A stretch of DNA of 64,000 bases from Flavobacterium psychroterrae (GCF_018380615.1 NZ_JAGYVZ010000011.1:1-64000); one strand, 5' to 3'; numbered from the stretch's first letter, positions 7,194 to 16,488 are shown. A program made the numbers and translations. Notes: generated by a model from the letters alone, not told the origin.

Positions 7194-7316
7194 AAATAAC
7201 TCTTAGCCCTAAATGAGATCAAAAATAAGATTGCATCTTAAAACCTAATCCAATACCAGCTGACAAACATAATTTTTAATTTTCCCGTACTTTGTATTCC
7301 ATAATTCAATTTAAAA

Positions 7317-8276
7317 ATGAAAGCACTTACCTTCTCTTCTTTCGGGAATTCTGATGTTTTAGAATATATAGAAATCCCTAATCCGGAATTAAAAAGCGAT
7401 GAAATTTTAGTCGAGATGAAAGCCATCGGATTAAATTTTGCTGATGTTTACAGACGAAAAGGAAATTATCACCTGAAAGGAAATCCGCCATTTATTGCCG
7501 GTTATGAAGGTGCCGGAATTGTAGTAGACGCAAATAATCACCCTGAATATAAAATTGGCGACCGTGTGGCTTTCGCCGATGTTCCTTTTGCAAACGCAGA
7601 GTTGGTTGCCGTGAATATAAATCATGTTCTTCCTTTGCCAGAAGCTATTTCTTTTGAGACCGCAGCTTCTATTTTACTACAAGGTTTAACAGCACATTAT
7701 TTAGCGACTGACAGTCATAAAACTGCCAAAGACGAAACCGTATTAATTCATGCAGTTGCTGGCGGAGTTGGACAATTTCTAACTCAAATCAGCAAACTTT
7801 TAGGCGCAAATGTTATTGGTTTAACCTCATCGCCTGACAAAGCAAAAGTTGCCATTGAACAAGGTGCAGATCACGTATTTCTATATAATGAAGATTGGAA
7901 ATCAGATATTTTCAAGGTAATTCCAAAAGGCGTTGATGTCGTTTATGACAGTATCGGAAGTACTCTAACAGATAGCTTCAAAGTCACCAAAGAATGCGGT
8001 CAAGTCGTTTTCTTCGGAATGGCGGGTGGAGATCCTGAACCTGTAGATCCGAGAATGTTAATGGATACATCCAAAACTTTAACCGGAGGAGATTTATGGA
8101 GTTATTTAAATTCTAAAGAAGAAAGAATTAAAAGATCCAGTGAGTTATTCCAGTGGACTATCGAAGGAAAAATTACACTTTCAACACCAACTTCCTTCAA
8201 ATTATCCGAAGGTAAATTAGCGCATGACTATCTGGAAAGCCGAAAAAGTACTGGGAAAATTATTTTGATTCCGTAG
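7317..8276 (+). CDS. Zinc-independent quinone oxidoreductase (MDR family)
   Basis: This NADPH-dependent reductase belongs to the medium-chain dehydrogenase superfamily, QOR/CurA-like branch. The N-terminal GroES-like domain contains GLNFADVYRRKG, with the Asp that replaces the zinc-binding Cys of alcohol dehydrogenases, and the GYEGAGIV segment. The Rossmann half has HAVAGGVGQFLTQISKLLGA, and TSSPDKAKVAIEQGADHV marks the NADPH-specific loop. No zinc ligands are seen. At 319 aa it is full length. It appears monocistronic; downstream is a convergent gene. The substrate is probably quinones or enones but cannot be fixed from sequence. Confidence 0.9.
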   Translation: MKALTFSSFGNSDVLEYIEIPNPELKSDEILVEMKAIGLNFADVYRRKGNYHLKGNPPFIAGYEGAGIVVDANNHPEYKIGDRVAFADVPFANAELVAVNINHVLPLPEAISFETAASILLQGLTAHYLATDSHKTAKDETVLIHAVAGGVGQFLTQISKLLGANVIGLTSSPDKAKVAIEQGADHVFLYNEDWKSDIFKVIPKGVDVVYDSIGSTLTDSFKVTKECGQVVFFGMAGGDPEPVDPRMLMDTSKTLTGGDLWSYLNSKEERIKRSSELFQWTIEGKITLSTPTSFKLSEGKLAHDYLESRKSTGKIILIP

Positions 8277-8298
8277 AGAATAAATCTGGTTGTAAAAT

Positions 8299-8530
8299 TT
8301 CAGTCGCAGTTGTCAGTCTCAGTTTTCCCGCGATCTTGTCATTCTGTTTTCCATGATAAAACAAATATTTTTGATAGGGTATTTTTTTTTATCTCTCGCA
8401 GATTTTGCAGATTGAGCAGATTGAGCAGATTGAGCAGATTTTTATTTTGACAAACAATAAGCATAAAAATCTGTTTTTATCCGCGTTTTCGCTTTAGCGA
8501 ATCAGTTTCATCCGCGTACTTATCCACAAT
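8299..8530. repeat. Intergenic repeat block with 9-bp tandem repeat
   Basis: The convergent gap 8277-8558 holds a CAGTCGCAGT...CAGTCTCAGTTTT stretch (8302-8327) that recurs near 11766 and 17246. It is followed by three perfect copies of ATTGAGCAG (8411-8437) and then a TTCGC/GCGAA mini-hairpin near 8487-8500. No ORF is present. I read these as Flavobacterium-type interspersed intergenic repeats. Confidence 0.6.
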
Positions 8531-8558
8531 CTCGCTTCGTTAAAAATTCAATCCAACC

Positions 8559-9650
8559 CTACAACTGATTCACTTCAATTTTTGTCAATTCAGATAATTG
8601 TAAAATCCTGCCAACATCTTCTTTATTTGCTACAAAAAACAAATAATTATCTCCTTGCGTATCATAAGTCATTAATTCAAGATTCCTTTTTTCTAAAGCC
8701 GTTTGTATGTAAGGAAACAAATCATGACTATAGGTTTCTTCCGGATAGTTGAAATTAAGATCTTCGCCAATCATTTCTGAGATGAAATATTCTGCATCTT
8801 CGGGATCAAATTTCCAATCGCTGTTCCAGCAATCGATACTTTCAAAAAAATCCCATTGACCCTGAATTATTTCGTGATATTCTTTATTCTCTTTTTTAAA
8901 ATTCTTTAAAAGCTTTTTTGATTGTTTTTTAATCAGTTTTTCTTCTACATTTCCTCTTGAAACTAATTGAATAAACTCCTCAAAAGTTTCCTGAGTAACT
9001 TCAACTTCTTCCGGAATTAATTTTCCCTGCGACGGAAGTTGAATACTTTCAGGTAATTCAATATTTAAGTATTCACAAATTCCCTGTAAGACTTTCTCGA
9101 ACTCTTTAAAACCTATTTTCTGAATATCAGTTTTTGGATCTTTTATATCAATTGATTGCGTTTCTAATATTCCTTTGGTGTAATTTATAAAATGACCGCC
9201 GCTATATAATATTTTGAAATCATTTGTTTCTAAACTATTCGTGCAACAAAAAAAGATAACGAAATTATGCAAAACATGTTTCAGGTATTTTTTTACTTCG
9301 GGAGTCGGCTCTGTGTAAAACTGAATATGAATATAATCGAATTCTAATTCCTGAAGCATTTGCTCTTCAGTAACTGGTCCAATATCTATTTTTTTATACA
9401 ATTCATTTAAAACTCCATAAGCATTTTTTAAACCTGAATTCTTAATTTCATCTTGCGCTTCTTTATAATCAAATGAACCTGGAAATGAATACAAATTAAC
9501 CAAAACCGTATCATGAATTCCCTGAATTTTAAATTCAAAATTATTTATCTCATTATACAGTTTTGTGTATATAGCATCCATAACATCAAAAGAAACTATA
9601 GATTTTGGATCATTATTTCTGCCAAATAAATTAGAAAAGAAATCTTTCAT
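8559..9650 (-). CDS. Hypothetical protein, 363 aa (possible DUF6630-like C-terminus)
   Basis: A soluble protein with no signal peptide or TM segment. The N-terminal half (about 1-185) has alternating strands and helices. Residues 215-363 form a second domain with WNSDWKFDPEDAEYFISEM and a C-terminal strand NYLFFVANKEDV. From memory this half is reminiscent of the DUF6630 family, but I am not certain. Its start is only 7 nt after the stop of the upstream FAD-dependent dehydrogenase, so both are probably expressed from the promoter at 11265. No function can be assigned. Confidence 0.75.
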   Translation of the reverse strand: MKDFFSNLFGRNNDPKSIVSFDVMDAIYTKLYNEINNFEFKIQGIHDTVLVNLYSFPGSFDYKEAQDEIKNSGLKNAYGVLNELYKKIDIGPVTEEQMLQELEFDYIHIQFYTEPTPEVKKYLKHVLHNFVIFFCCTNSLETNDFKILYSGGHFINYTKGILETQSIDIKDPKTDIQKIGFKEFEKVLQGICEYLNIELPESIQLPSQGKLIPEEVEVTQETFEEFIQLVSRGNVEEKLIKKQSKKLLKNFKKENKEYHEIIQGQWDFFESIDCWNSDWKFDPEDAEYFISEMIGEDLNFNYPEETYSHDLFPYIQTALEKRNLELMTYDTQGDNYLFFVANKEDVGRILQLSELTKIEVNQL

Positions 9651-9657
9651 GAATATC

Positions 9658-11217
9658 TTATTTTAAAGTTTCTGCGATCATTAAGGCACATTTTTCACCA
9701 TCAATCGCTGCTGATATAATTCCGCCGGCATAACCTGCTCCTTCCCCACAAGGATATAAACCTTTTATTTGCAAGTGTTCGTAACTTATTGGATCTCTCG
9801 GAATTCTAACCGGAGACGAAGTTCTGCTTTCCGGCGCATGTAAAATTGCTTCATTTGTCAAATAACCACGCATTGATTTTCCGAATTCCATAAAACCCTC
9901 GCGTAAAATCTGCGATAGAAAACCGGGAAAAACTTGTCCCATTTCTACCGAAGTTGTTCCGGGAACATAGGATGTTTTCGGAATATCTGCAGAAACTTTA
10001 TTTTGGGTAAAATCGACCATTCTTTGTGCCGGAACTTTTTGAGTTTCTCCCGCCAAATGCCATGCTTTTTGTTCGATACTTTTTTGGAATTCCATTCCTG
10101 CTAAAGCTCCAAATTTTGCAAAAGGTTTAAAATCTTCTAATTTTAATTCGATTACAATTCCTGAATTTGCCGTAACCTGATCACGTTTTGATGGTGACCA
10201 ACCGTTTGTAACCACTTCGCCTGGACTTGTCGCACAAGGTGCAATTACCCCTCCCGGACACATACAGAATGAATACATTCCGCGACCGTTAACTTGTTTT
10301 ACAATAGAATATGGTGCCGGTGGCAAATGTTCGCCGCGATAATCACAGCTGTATTGAATACTATCTATTAATTCTTGTGAATGTTCTGCTCGAACGCCTA
10401 AAGCAAAAGGTTTGGCTTCGATAAAAATTTTCTTTTTATCCAGTAATTCAAAAATATCCCGCGCTGAATGTCCGGTTGCCAAAATCAATTTACTAGAAAG
10501 AATCTTGTCTCCGTTTTGGGTTACAATTCCCTCAACTTCATTATTTTTTACCAAAATGTCGGTTACTCGTGTATCAAATAAAACCTGACCACCAAATTCG
10601 ATGATTTTATTTCTAATATCTTCTATGATTTTAGGTAGTTTATTAGTTCCAATATGTGGATGAGCTTCCACCAAAATATCTTCGGAAGCACCAAAAGCTA
10701 CCAGAAGTTCTAAGATTCTGGTTACATCACCACGTTTTTTAGAACGCGTATATAATTTTCCATCAGAATATGTTCCTGCTCCGCCTTCGCCAAAACAATA
10801 ATTAGAATCTTCGTTTACTAAATGATCTACGTTTATTGCTTTTAAATCACGACGGCGACCACGAACATCTTTTCCGCGTTCAACTACAATTGGCTTTAAG
10901 CCCAATTCAATTAATTGCAAAGCAGCAAAAAGTCCGGCTGGACCTGCTCCAACAACAATCACTTCCTGAGCCGAAGAAACGTCTTTATATATAGGTAGCT
11001 CGATTTTATTTTCCTGAAAAGGCTCGCCTTGTAAATAGATGATTACTTTCAAATTGATTTTTATCGCTTTTTGGCGTGCATCAATTGATCGTTTTAAAAT
11101 AGTAATATGTTGAATTTCCTTAGGAGAAACCTTTATTTGTTTAGACAAATAGTCTTTTAGCAACAATTCGTCTGCTGCTATTTCTGGAGTTACCTGAAGT
11201 AAAAGTTCTCTTGGCAT
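9658..11217 (-). CDS. FAD-dependent dehydrogenase, COG2509 family
   Basis: This predicted flavoprotein has an N-terminal alpha-beta domain (1-80) followed by a Rossmann fold with GAGPAGLFAAL (90-99) and VVERGKDVRGR. CFGEGGAGTYSDGKLYTR, TGHSARDIFELL and the CPGGVIAPCATSPGE loop are diagnostic of COG2509 proteins. The C-terminal GEGAGYAGGIISAAIDGEKCA completes the FAD site. At 519 aa it is full length and cytoplasmic. The substrate is unknown for the family. It is first of a two-gene unit with the downstream 363-aa protein. Confidence 0.88.
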   Translation of the reverse strand: MPRELLLQVTPEIAADELLLKDYLSKQIKVSPKEIQHITILKRSIDARQKAIKINLKVIIYLQGEPFQENKIELPIYKDVSSAQEVIVVGAGPAGLFAALQLIELGLKPIVVERGKDVRGRRRDLKAINVDHLVNEDSNYCFGEGGAGTYSDGKLYTRSKKRGDVTRILELLVAFGASEDILVEAHPHIGTNKLPKIIEDIRNKIIEFGGQVLFDTRVTDILVKNNEVEGIVTQNGDKILSSKLILATGHSARDIFELLDKKKIFIEAKPFALGVRAEHSQELIDSIQYSCDYRGEHLPPAPYSIVKQVNGRGMYSFCMCPGGVIAPCATSPGEVVTNGWSPSKRDQVTANSGIVIELKLEDFKPFAKFGALAGMEFQKSIEQKAWHLAGETQKVPAQRMVDFTQNKVSADIPKTSYVPGTTSVEMGQVFPGFLSQILREGFMEFGKSMRGYLTNEAILHAPESRTSSPVRIPRDPISYEHLQIKGLYPCGEGAGYAGGIISAAIDGEKCALMIAETLK

Positions 11218-11264
11218 TGTGTTTTATTTATTCTATTAGCTTTTCTATTTGTGAAAAGAAGATG

Positions 11265-11272
11265 CAAAAATA
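11265..11272 (-). promoter_or_regulatory. -7 element upstream of the COG2509 gene
   Basis: TATTTTTG on the minus strand fits TAnnTTTG, 48 nt before the ATG at 11217. The -33 is unclear. Confidence 0.45.
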
Positions 11273-11333
11273 CTATTTTGAAATGAGATTTTATGTTTAC
11301 TGTAAAATTTGCACACAGATTTATAAAGATATA

Positions 11334-11412
11334 AGCAAAGTTCGCAAAGCTTTATTTTTTTAATCGGGCAACGTCGCTAAGGCGCAAAGAAAATAAAAAC
11401 TTTGTGTGTATA
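11334..11412. repeat. Interspersed intergenic repeat (GCAAAG...GCTAAGGCGCAAAG type)
   Basis: In the 306-bp divergent gap 11218-11523 there is a stretch with GCAAAGTTCGCAAAGC and CGTCGCTAAGGCGCAAAGA, which I recognise as a common Flavobacterium intergenic sequence. Apart from the two promoter motifs, nothing else is seen in this gap. Confidence 0.45.
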
Positions 11413-11486
11413 TTAAACACCAACTTTTAAAAAAAAATTGTGCTTAATTCTACAGTAAGTTATTAATCTTGCTAAGAAAGACTTTG

Positions 11487-11494
11487 TACCTTTG
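11487..11494 (+). promoter_or_regulatory. -7 element of the 78-aa protein gene
   Basis: TACCTTTG matches TAnnTTTG, 29 nt before the ATG at 11524. It lies within a small direct repeat (CTTTGTACC present three times in 11482-11514). Confidence 0.45.
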
Positions 11495-11523
11495 TACCTC
11501 TCAACCTTTGTACCTCAAAAAAA

Positions 11524-11760
11524 ATGTCTAGAAAAATAAAATTGATTTGGGATTTTCGTGGTCCGGCTTCTGAAAAAACGGCTGAACATCATGAAATCCA
11601 TCTGAAAGAATATATCGCTATTGAAAAGCTTCCGCTAAATATTACTGGTTTTAAAATCATAAACGAAATGCATGCAACCGCTTTTATGGTTGTCACTGAT
11701 GAAAATATGATTCAGGTAAGAGATGTTTTAAAACCGCATCGTGGGGAAGTTTTTGAGTAG
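11524..11760 (+). CDS. Conserved small hypothetical protein, 78 aa
   Basis: A small alpha/beta protein starting MSRKIKLIWDFRGPASEKTA, with HHEIHLKEYI and a C-terminal MVVTDENMIQVRDVLKPHRG. The strand-helix pattern suggests a ferredoxin-like fold. I recognise it only as a conserved Bacteroidota hypothetical. There are no catalytic motifs, signal peptide or Cys. It has its own promoter motif and ends at an inverted-repeat region shared with convergent recQ. Confidence 0.75.
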   Translation: MSRKIKLIWDFRGPASEKTAEHHEIHLKEYIAIEKLPLNITGFKIINEMHATAFMVVTDENMIQVRDVLKPHRGEVFE

Positions 11761-11763
11761 TTT

Positions 11764-11855
11764 TCAGTCGCAGTTTACAGTTTACAGTGACCATTAATTA
11801 TCTTATAAGTCTCAGTTTTCAGTCTCAGTAAAAACTGTAAACCGAGACTGTAAAC
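11764..11855. repeat. Inverted repeat between convergent genes
   Basis: CAGTCGCAGTTTACAGTTTACAGT at the left is matched by ACTGTAAACCGAGACTGTAAAC followed by T6 at the right. The sequence type also occurs at 17248-17296 and in part at 8302-8327. Its position between the 3' ends of the 78-aa gene and recQ suits a bidirectional terminator. Confidence 0.6.
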
Positions 11856-11859
11856 TTTT

Positions 11860-14055
11860 TTAATTCGCAACTTCACTAATAAACTTGATTCGCATTAAGC
11901 GCAATTCGTCGATATCATAATCGCCATCGAATTCTTTAAGAGCGTCTTCGATTTTATCAGATTCTGATTCCATGAAGTAATCGTGAATTTCTTCCTGCTG
12001 ATCTTCATCTAGCATATCATCGACCCAATATTTGATATTTAGCTTTGTACCGGCATAAACAATCATTTCCATTTCTTTGATCAAAGCATCCATCGAAAGA
12101 CCTTTTGCAGAAGCAATATCTTTGAGTGATAATTTTCGATCTATATTTTGAATGATATATAGTTTATTGGCAGAATTTACTCCTGTAGATTTTACCACTA
12201 AATCGTCTGGTCGAACGATATCATTATCTTCAACATAACGATTAATTAAGGTCACAAAATCTGCTCCGTATTTTTTAGCTTTTCCTTCACCAACTCCATG
12301 AATATTGAATAATTCAGTTAAAGTGATTGGATATTTCAAAGCCATATCTTCAAGAGAAGGATCCTGAAAAACAACAAACGGAGGAACTCCAAGTTTTTTG
12401 GCTACTTTTTTACGTAGTTCACGCAACATTCCCATTAAAACTTCATCGGCAGTTCCTGATGATTTTGCGGCGGTTACGATTGCTTCGTCTTCAGATTCAT
12501 TGTATTCATGATCTTCAGACATCATAAACGAAACTGGATTTTCAATAAAGTCCAAACCTTCTTTGGTAATTTTTACCACGCCATAGGTTTCAATATCTTT
12601 TGATAAATAACCTGCAACTAAAACTTGTCGCAATAATGCCATCCAATATTTTTCGTCATGACTGGAGCCTGATCCAAAAAACGATTGTATATCAGTTTTA
12701 TGTGCTTTAATTACTGCATTTATTCTACCTATTAAAGTAAATACAATTTCTTTTGACTTATAAATATGTTTTGTATCGCGAACAATTTCCAGTAATTTAA
12801 CCGCCTGATCTTTCGCTTCAACTTTACTTTTAGGATTACGAACGTTGTCGTCCATATCTGCACCTTCTCCGGTTTCACCGTCAAATTCTTCACCAAAATA
12901 ATGCAATAAAAATTTTCTGCGTGACATTGAGGTTTCGGCGTAAGCTACAACTTCCTGCAAAAGGGCAAAACCAATTTCTTGTTCTGCAACTGGTTTTCCT
13001 GACATGAATTTTTCCAGCTTTTCTACATCTTTATAGGAGTAATAAGCCAAACAATGTCCTTCGCCTCCATCACGTCCGGCGCGACCAGTTTCCTGATAAT
13101 AACTTTCTAATGATTTTGGAATATCATGATGAATTACAAAACGAACATCTGGTTTATCGATTCCCATCCCGAAGGCAATTGTTGCAACAACTACATCTAC
13201 ATCTTCCATCAGAAACATATCCTGATGTTTGGCGCGTGTTTTTGCATCTAAACCTGCATGATAAGGAACGGCGCTGATTCCGTTTACTTGTAAAACTTCG
13301 GCAATCGATTCTACTTTTTTACGGCTTAAGCAGTAAATAATTCCGGATTTGCCTTTATGTTGTTTGATAAATCGAATAATATCCGATTCTATGTTTTTAG
13401 TTTTTGTACGAACTTCGTAGTATAGATTCGGTCTGTTGAATGATGCTTTGAAAGTATTTGCATCAGACATGTCCAGGTTTTTAAGAATATCTTCCTGAAC
13501 TTTTGGAGTTGCAGTTGCGGTAAGTCCAATAATTGGCACCTGACCTAATTGTTTTATAATATTTTTCAGATTTCTATATTCCGGCCTAAAATCATGACCC
13601 CATTCTGAAATACAATGCGCTTCATCAATTGCAACAAACGAAATAGGCACACTTTGTAAAAAAGCTACATATTCTTCTTTTGTTAAAGATTCTGGAGCAA
13701 CATATAAAAGTTTGGTTAATCCGGAAGTAATATCTTTTTTAACTTGTGCAATTTCCGTTTTGGTAAGAGAGGAATTTAAGACATGTGCAATTCCGTTTTC
13801 CGAAGAAAGGCTTCTGATCGCATCTACCTGATTTTTCATTAGAGCAATCAAAGGAGAAACAACGATAGCTGTTCCCTCCTGAATTAAAGCGGGTAATTGA
13901 TAACAAAGGGACTTTCCACCGCCAGTAGGCATGATTACGAATGTATTTGTCTGACCTAAAATACTCGTAATGACTTGCTCCTGCAAACCCTTAAATTGGC
14001 TAAAGCCGAAATACTTCTTTAATTCCTTGTGTATTTCAATTTCGTTTGAATTCAT
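11860..14055 (-). CDS. recQ: ATP-dependent DNA helicase RecQ, lacking zinc-site cysteines
   Basis: A 3'-5' helicase for recombination and fork repair. Helicase lobe 1 has Walker A TGGGKS (44-49), DEAH (144-147) and TATATPK; lobe 2 has HAGLDAKTRA and QETGRAGRDG (321-330). An RQC region follows, then an HRDC-like domain (about 565-640, VPPFVVFQDPSLEDMA) and an acidic tail. In classical RecQ the zinc site uses Cys-RR plus CGNCxxC; here the same segment reads SMSRR...GETGEGADMDDN, and no Cys occurs after residue 335. The helicase motifs are otherwise intact, so the protein should be active. It is divergent from kdsD. Confidence 0.93.
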   Translation of the reverse strand: MNSNEIEIHKELKKYFGFSQFKGLQEQVITSILGQTNTFVIMPTGGGKSLCYQLPALIQEGTAIVVSPLIALMKNQVDAIRSLSSENGIAHVLNSSLTKTEIAQVKKDITSGLTKLLYVAPESLTKEEYVAFLQSVPISFVAIDEAHCISEWGHDFRPEYRNLKNIIKQLGQVPIIGLTATATPKVQEDILKNLDMSDANTFKASFNRPNLYYEVRTKTKNIESDIIRFIKQHKGKSGIIYCLSRKKVESIAEVLQVNGISAVPYHAGLDAKTRAKHQDMFLMEDVDVVVATIAFGMGIDKPDVRFVIHHDIPKSLESYYQETGRAGRDGGEGHCLAYYSYKDVEKLEKFMSGKPVAEQEIGFALLQEVVAYAETSMSRRKFLLHYFGEEFDGETGEGADMDDNVRNPKSKVEAKDQAVKLLEIVRDTKHIYKSKEIVFTLIGRINAVIKAHKTDIQSFFGSGSSHDEKYWMALLRQVLVAGYLSKDIETYGVVKITKEGLDFIENPVSFMMSEDHEYNESEDEAIVTAAKSSGTADEVLMGMLRELRKKVAKKLGVPPFVVFQDPSLEDMALKYPITLTELFNIHGVGEGKAKKYGADFVTLINRYVEDNDIVRPDDLVVKSTGVNSANKLYIIQNIDRKLSLKDIASAKGLSMDALIKEMEMIVYAGTKLNIKYWVDDMLDEDQQEEIHDYFMESESDKIEDALKEFDGDYDIDELRLMRIKFISEVAN

Positions 14056-14080
14056 TCTTTATATTAATGGATATTTTGTA

Positions 14081-14088
14081 TAAATTTG
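14081..14088 (+). promoter_or_regulatory. -7 element of kdsD-tatC
   Basis: TAAATTTG matches TAnnTTTG. Its final TTG is the first possible start codon of the long open frame. Because it works as promoter, translation must begin further downstream. Confidence 0.55.
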
Positions 14089-14142
14089 CAACACATAAAG
14101 ATACAACTTTCTTTTATACATACAAATTTTAAATATTCTGTT

Positions 14143-15108
14143 TTGATCACAAAAGAAAATATATTGGCGATCGCCAAAAAAACCATACTCTCTGAAAGTG
14201 AAGCAATTACAAAGCTAATTGATTTTTTAGACGAAAATTTTTACGAAGCAACGCAACGCATTTACGAAACCAAAGGTCGTTTGATCGTTACAGGCATCGG
14301 AAAAAGCGCTATTATCGCTCAAAAAATGGTCGCCACTTTTAACTCTACAGGAACGCCTTCTATGTTTCTTCATGCTTCAGAAGCCATTCATGGCGACTTG
14401 GGAATGATCCAAAAAGAGGATATCATTATTTGCATTTCGAAAAGCGGAAACAGTCCTGAAATAAAAGTTTTGGTACCATTATTAAAACGCTTCGGAAACA
14501 TTTTAATTGCCATTACCGGAAATATAACTTCGTCTTTAGCGAAAGGTTCTGACTATGTCCTGAACACAACGGTTGAAATGGAAGCCTGCCCGATAAATTT
14601 AGCACCAACAAATAGCACAACGGCACAACTTGTTATGGGTGACGCTCTTGCGGTTTGTCTAATGGAAATGCGTGATTTTAAACCCGAAGATTTTGCCGTA
14701 TATCATCCAGGCGGAGCTCTTGGAAAAAAATTATTACTTCGCGTAAAAGATATGATTGAACATTCGTTAAAACCAATGGTGGCTCCGGATACTTCGGTTA
14801 AAAAAGTTATTTTTGAAATCTCAGAAAAACGTTTGGGCGTTACAGCTGTAATTGAAGATGATAAAATAATTGGAATTATTACCGATGGAGACATCCGAAG
14901 AATGCTAAATGACGTAGATACTATTGCTGACTTAACTGCGAAGGATATTATGTCAAGAAATCCTAAATTAGTGTCTTCGGAAACTATGGCGGTTGACGCC
15001 TTAAATATTTTAGAAGATTTTTCGATTACGCAACTGATTGTTGCAGACAACGGCGAGTACAAAGGAGTACTACATTTACATGACATTTTAAAAGAAGGAA
15101 TCGTATAA
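14143..15108 (+). CDS. kdsD: Arabinose-5-phosphate isomerase (KpsF/GutQ family)
   Basis: It converts ribulose-5-P to arabinose-5-P, the first step to Kdo for LPS. An SIS domain (GRLIVTGIGKSAIIAQKM, CISKSGNSPEIK, PTNSTTAQLVMGDALA) is followed by two CBS domains (about 200-320). The frame stays open up to a TTG at 14086, but that TTG is part of the promoter -7 element. There is no in-frame ATG, so I chose TTG at 14143, giving (M)ITKENILAIAKK. The stop overlaps the tatC start by one base, so the two are translationally linked. lptB lies nearby. Confidence 0.9.
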   Translation: MITKENILAIAKKTILSESEAITKLIDFLDENFYEATQRIYETKGRLIVTGIGKSAIIAQKMVATFNSTGTPSMFLHASEAIHGDLGMIQKEDIIICISKSGNSPEIKVLVPLLKRFGNILIAITGNITSSLAKGSDYVLNTTVEMEACPINLAPTNSTTAQLVMGDALAVCLMEMRDFKPEDFAVYHPGGALGKKLLLRVKDMIEHSLKPMVAPDTSVKKVIFEISEKRLGVTAVIEDDKIIGIITDGDIRRMLNDVDTIADLTAKDIMSRNPKLVSSETMAVDALNILEDFSITQLIVADNGEYKGVLHLHDILKEGIV

Positions 15109-15923
15109 TGGCAAAGAAAAACCTTGGCGAGATGTCATTTTTAGACCATCTTGAAGAATTAAGATGGTTATTAGTTAGAAGTACAATTGCAATATGTATT
15201 ATGGCATTTGTTACTTATTTTATAAGTGATTATTTATTTGATGAAATTATTTTGGGCCCAACAAGACCCTCTTTTTTTACCTATGTATGGTTTTGCGACT
15301 TATCACATCAGCTAGGTTTTGCTGATAGTATTTGTATCACTAAATTGAATTTCATTATTCAGAATACCGAAATGGAAGGTCAGGTAAACATCTTTGTATG
15401 GATGTGTATTCTGGCTGGTTTTATCCTGAGTTTTCCTTATATTTTATATGAACTTTGGAAATTTATCAGTCCGGCTTTATATGAAAAAGAAAGAAAAAAT
15501 GCTAAGCTATTCATCTTCACTTCTTCTCTACTTTTCTTCTGTGGCGTTGTATTTGGATATTATATTGTAATTCCAATGTCGGTAAATTTCGTGGCTACCT
15601 TCTCGATTAGTGAAATGGTGGTAAATCAATTTACAATAGAATCTTATATGGGCATGGTAAAAACAAGTATTCTCGCTAGTGGATTATTTTTTGAATTGCC
15701 TATTATTATTTATTTCTTAACTAAATTAGGACTTGTAACTCCTGGTTTTTTAAGAAAATACTGGAAATATGCTGTCGTAATTATTTTAATTATCGCAGCC
15801 ATTGTAACACCTCCAGACGTTGTGAGCCAAACTATTGTTGCAATACCAATGTTGATTATCTACGAAATAAGTATCCTGATTTCAAGGATTGTTTATAAAA
15901 ATAAATTAAAAGAAAATGTCTGA
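15108..15923 (+). CDS. tatC: Twin-arginine translocase subunit TatC
   Basis: This is the integral-membrane receptor of the Tat pathway that exports folded proteins. The 271-aa protein starts with the diagnostic cytosolic stretch MSFLDHLEELRW. It has six hydrophobic segments and the FELPIIIYFLTKLG and VTPPDVVSQ motifs of TatC. There is an extra periplasmic insertion near residues 45-85, as in other Bacteroidota TatC proteins. The start overlaps the kdsD stop by one base and the end overlaps the next ORF by 8 nt, so the three genes form an operon. TatA is not in the window. Confidence 0.94.
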   Translation: MAKKNLGEMSFLDHLEELRWLLVRSTIAICIMAFVTYFISDYLFDEIILGPTRPSFFTYVWFCDLSHQLGFADSICITKLNFIIQNTEMEGQVNIFVWMCILAGFILSFPYILYELWKFISPALYEKERKNAKLFIFTSSLLFFCGVVFGYYIVIPMSVNFVATFSISEMVVNQFTIESYMGMVKTSILASGLFFELPIIIYFLTKLGLVTPGFLRKYWKYAVVIILIIAAIVTPPDVVSQTIVAIPMLIIYEISILISRIVYKNKLKENV

Positions 15924-16269
15924 TATCATACAAGAATTTAATGACTATCGTTCTAAAATGAACGAAAAATTACTCGCTGATAATAACAAAATTGTAAAGC
16001 GAATTTTTAATCTTGACACGAATGCTTATGCAGCGGGAGCTCTTGATGTAAAAACCAAAGAACTTTTAGGATTAGTTGCTTCGGCAGTTTTACGTTGTGA
16101 TGACTGCGTAAAATACCACTTAGAAACAAGCCATAAAGAAGGTGTTACTAAAGAAGAAATGATGGAAGCAATGGGAATCGCAACTCTTGTTGGAGGAACA
16201 ATTGTAGTACCGCATTTACGCAGAGCTTATGAATTCTGGGAAGCTCTTGAAGAAGAAGCTGCAAATTAG
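15916..16269 (+). CDS. Carboxymuconolactone decarboxylase / AhpD-like protein
   Basis: A 117-aa helical protein with the CxxC motif RCDDCVKYHLE, the AhpD-type redox active site with following His. ATLVGGTIVVPHLRRAYEFWE completes the fold. It probably acts as a disulfide reductase or peroxidase-type enzyme. ATG at 15916 lies inside the tatC 3' end (8-nt overlap), showing co-expression, but no functional link with Tat is established. Confidence 0.88.
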   Translation: MSDIIQEFNDYRSKMNEKLLADNNKIVKRIFNLDTNAYAAGALDVKTKELLGLVASAVLRCDDCVKYHLETSHKEGVTKEEMMEAMGIATLVGGTIVVPHLRRAYEFWEALEEEAAN

Positions 16270-16488
16270 AAAATGTGCCAATTTGATAATCAGATAATTT
16301 CTTGAAATGCTCTAATTATTATTTTACGCATATTCAATTAGATGATTTTGAAAATGCAATAATATGTTAATTCATTTATCTGATTGATTATTTTACTTTT
16401 AATTTGTCCCTTCTAATCCATTATAAATTGAAGTGAGGAATTTTTTAATTATCTCATTATCTAATTTTCACATTATCTAATTGAACAA

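Noticed and set aside
8411-8437. Three 9-bp tandem repeats as a CRISPR or iteron candidate
   Set aside because: The units are contiguous without spacers, too short and too few; no cas or rep gene is nearby.
14703-15086. 127-aa minus-strand frame opposite kdsD
   Set aside because: It is a shadow of the conserved CBS region of kdsD; the composition is Ser/Ile-rich without any motif.
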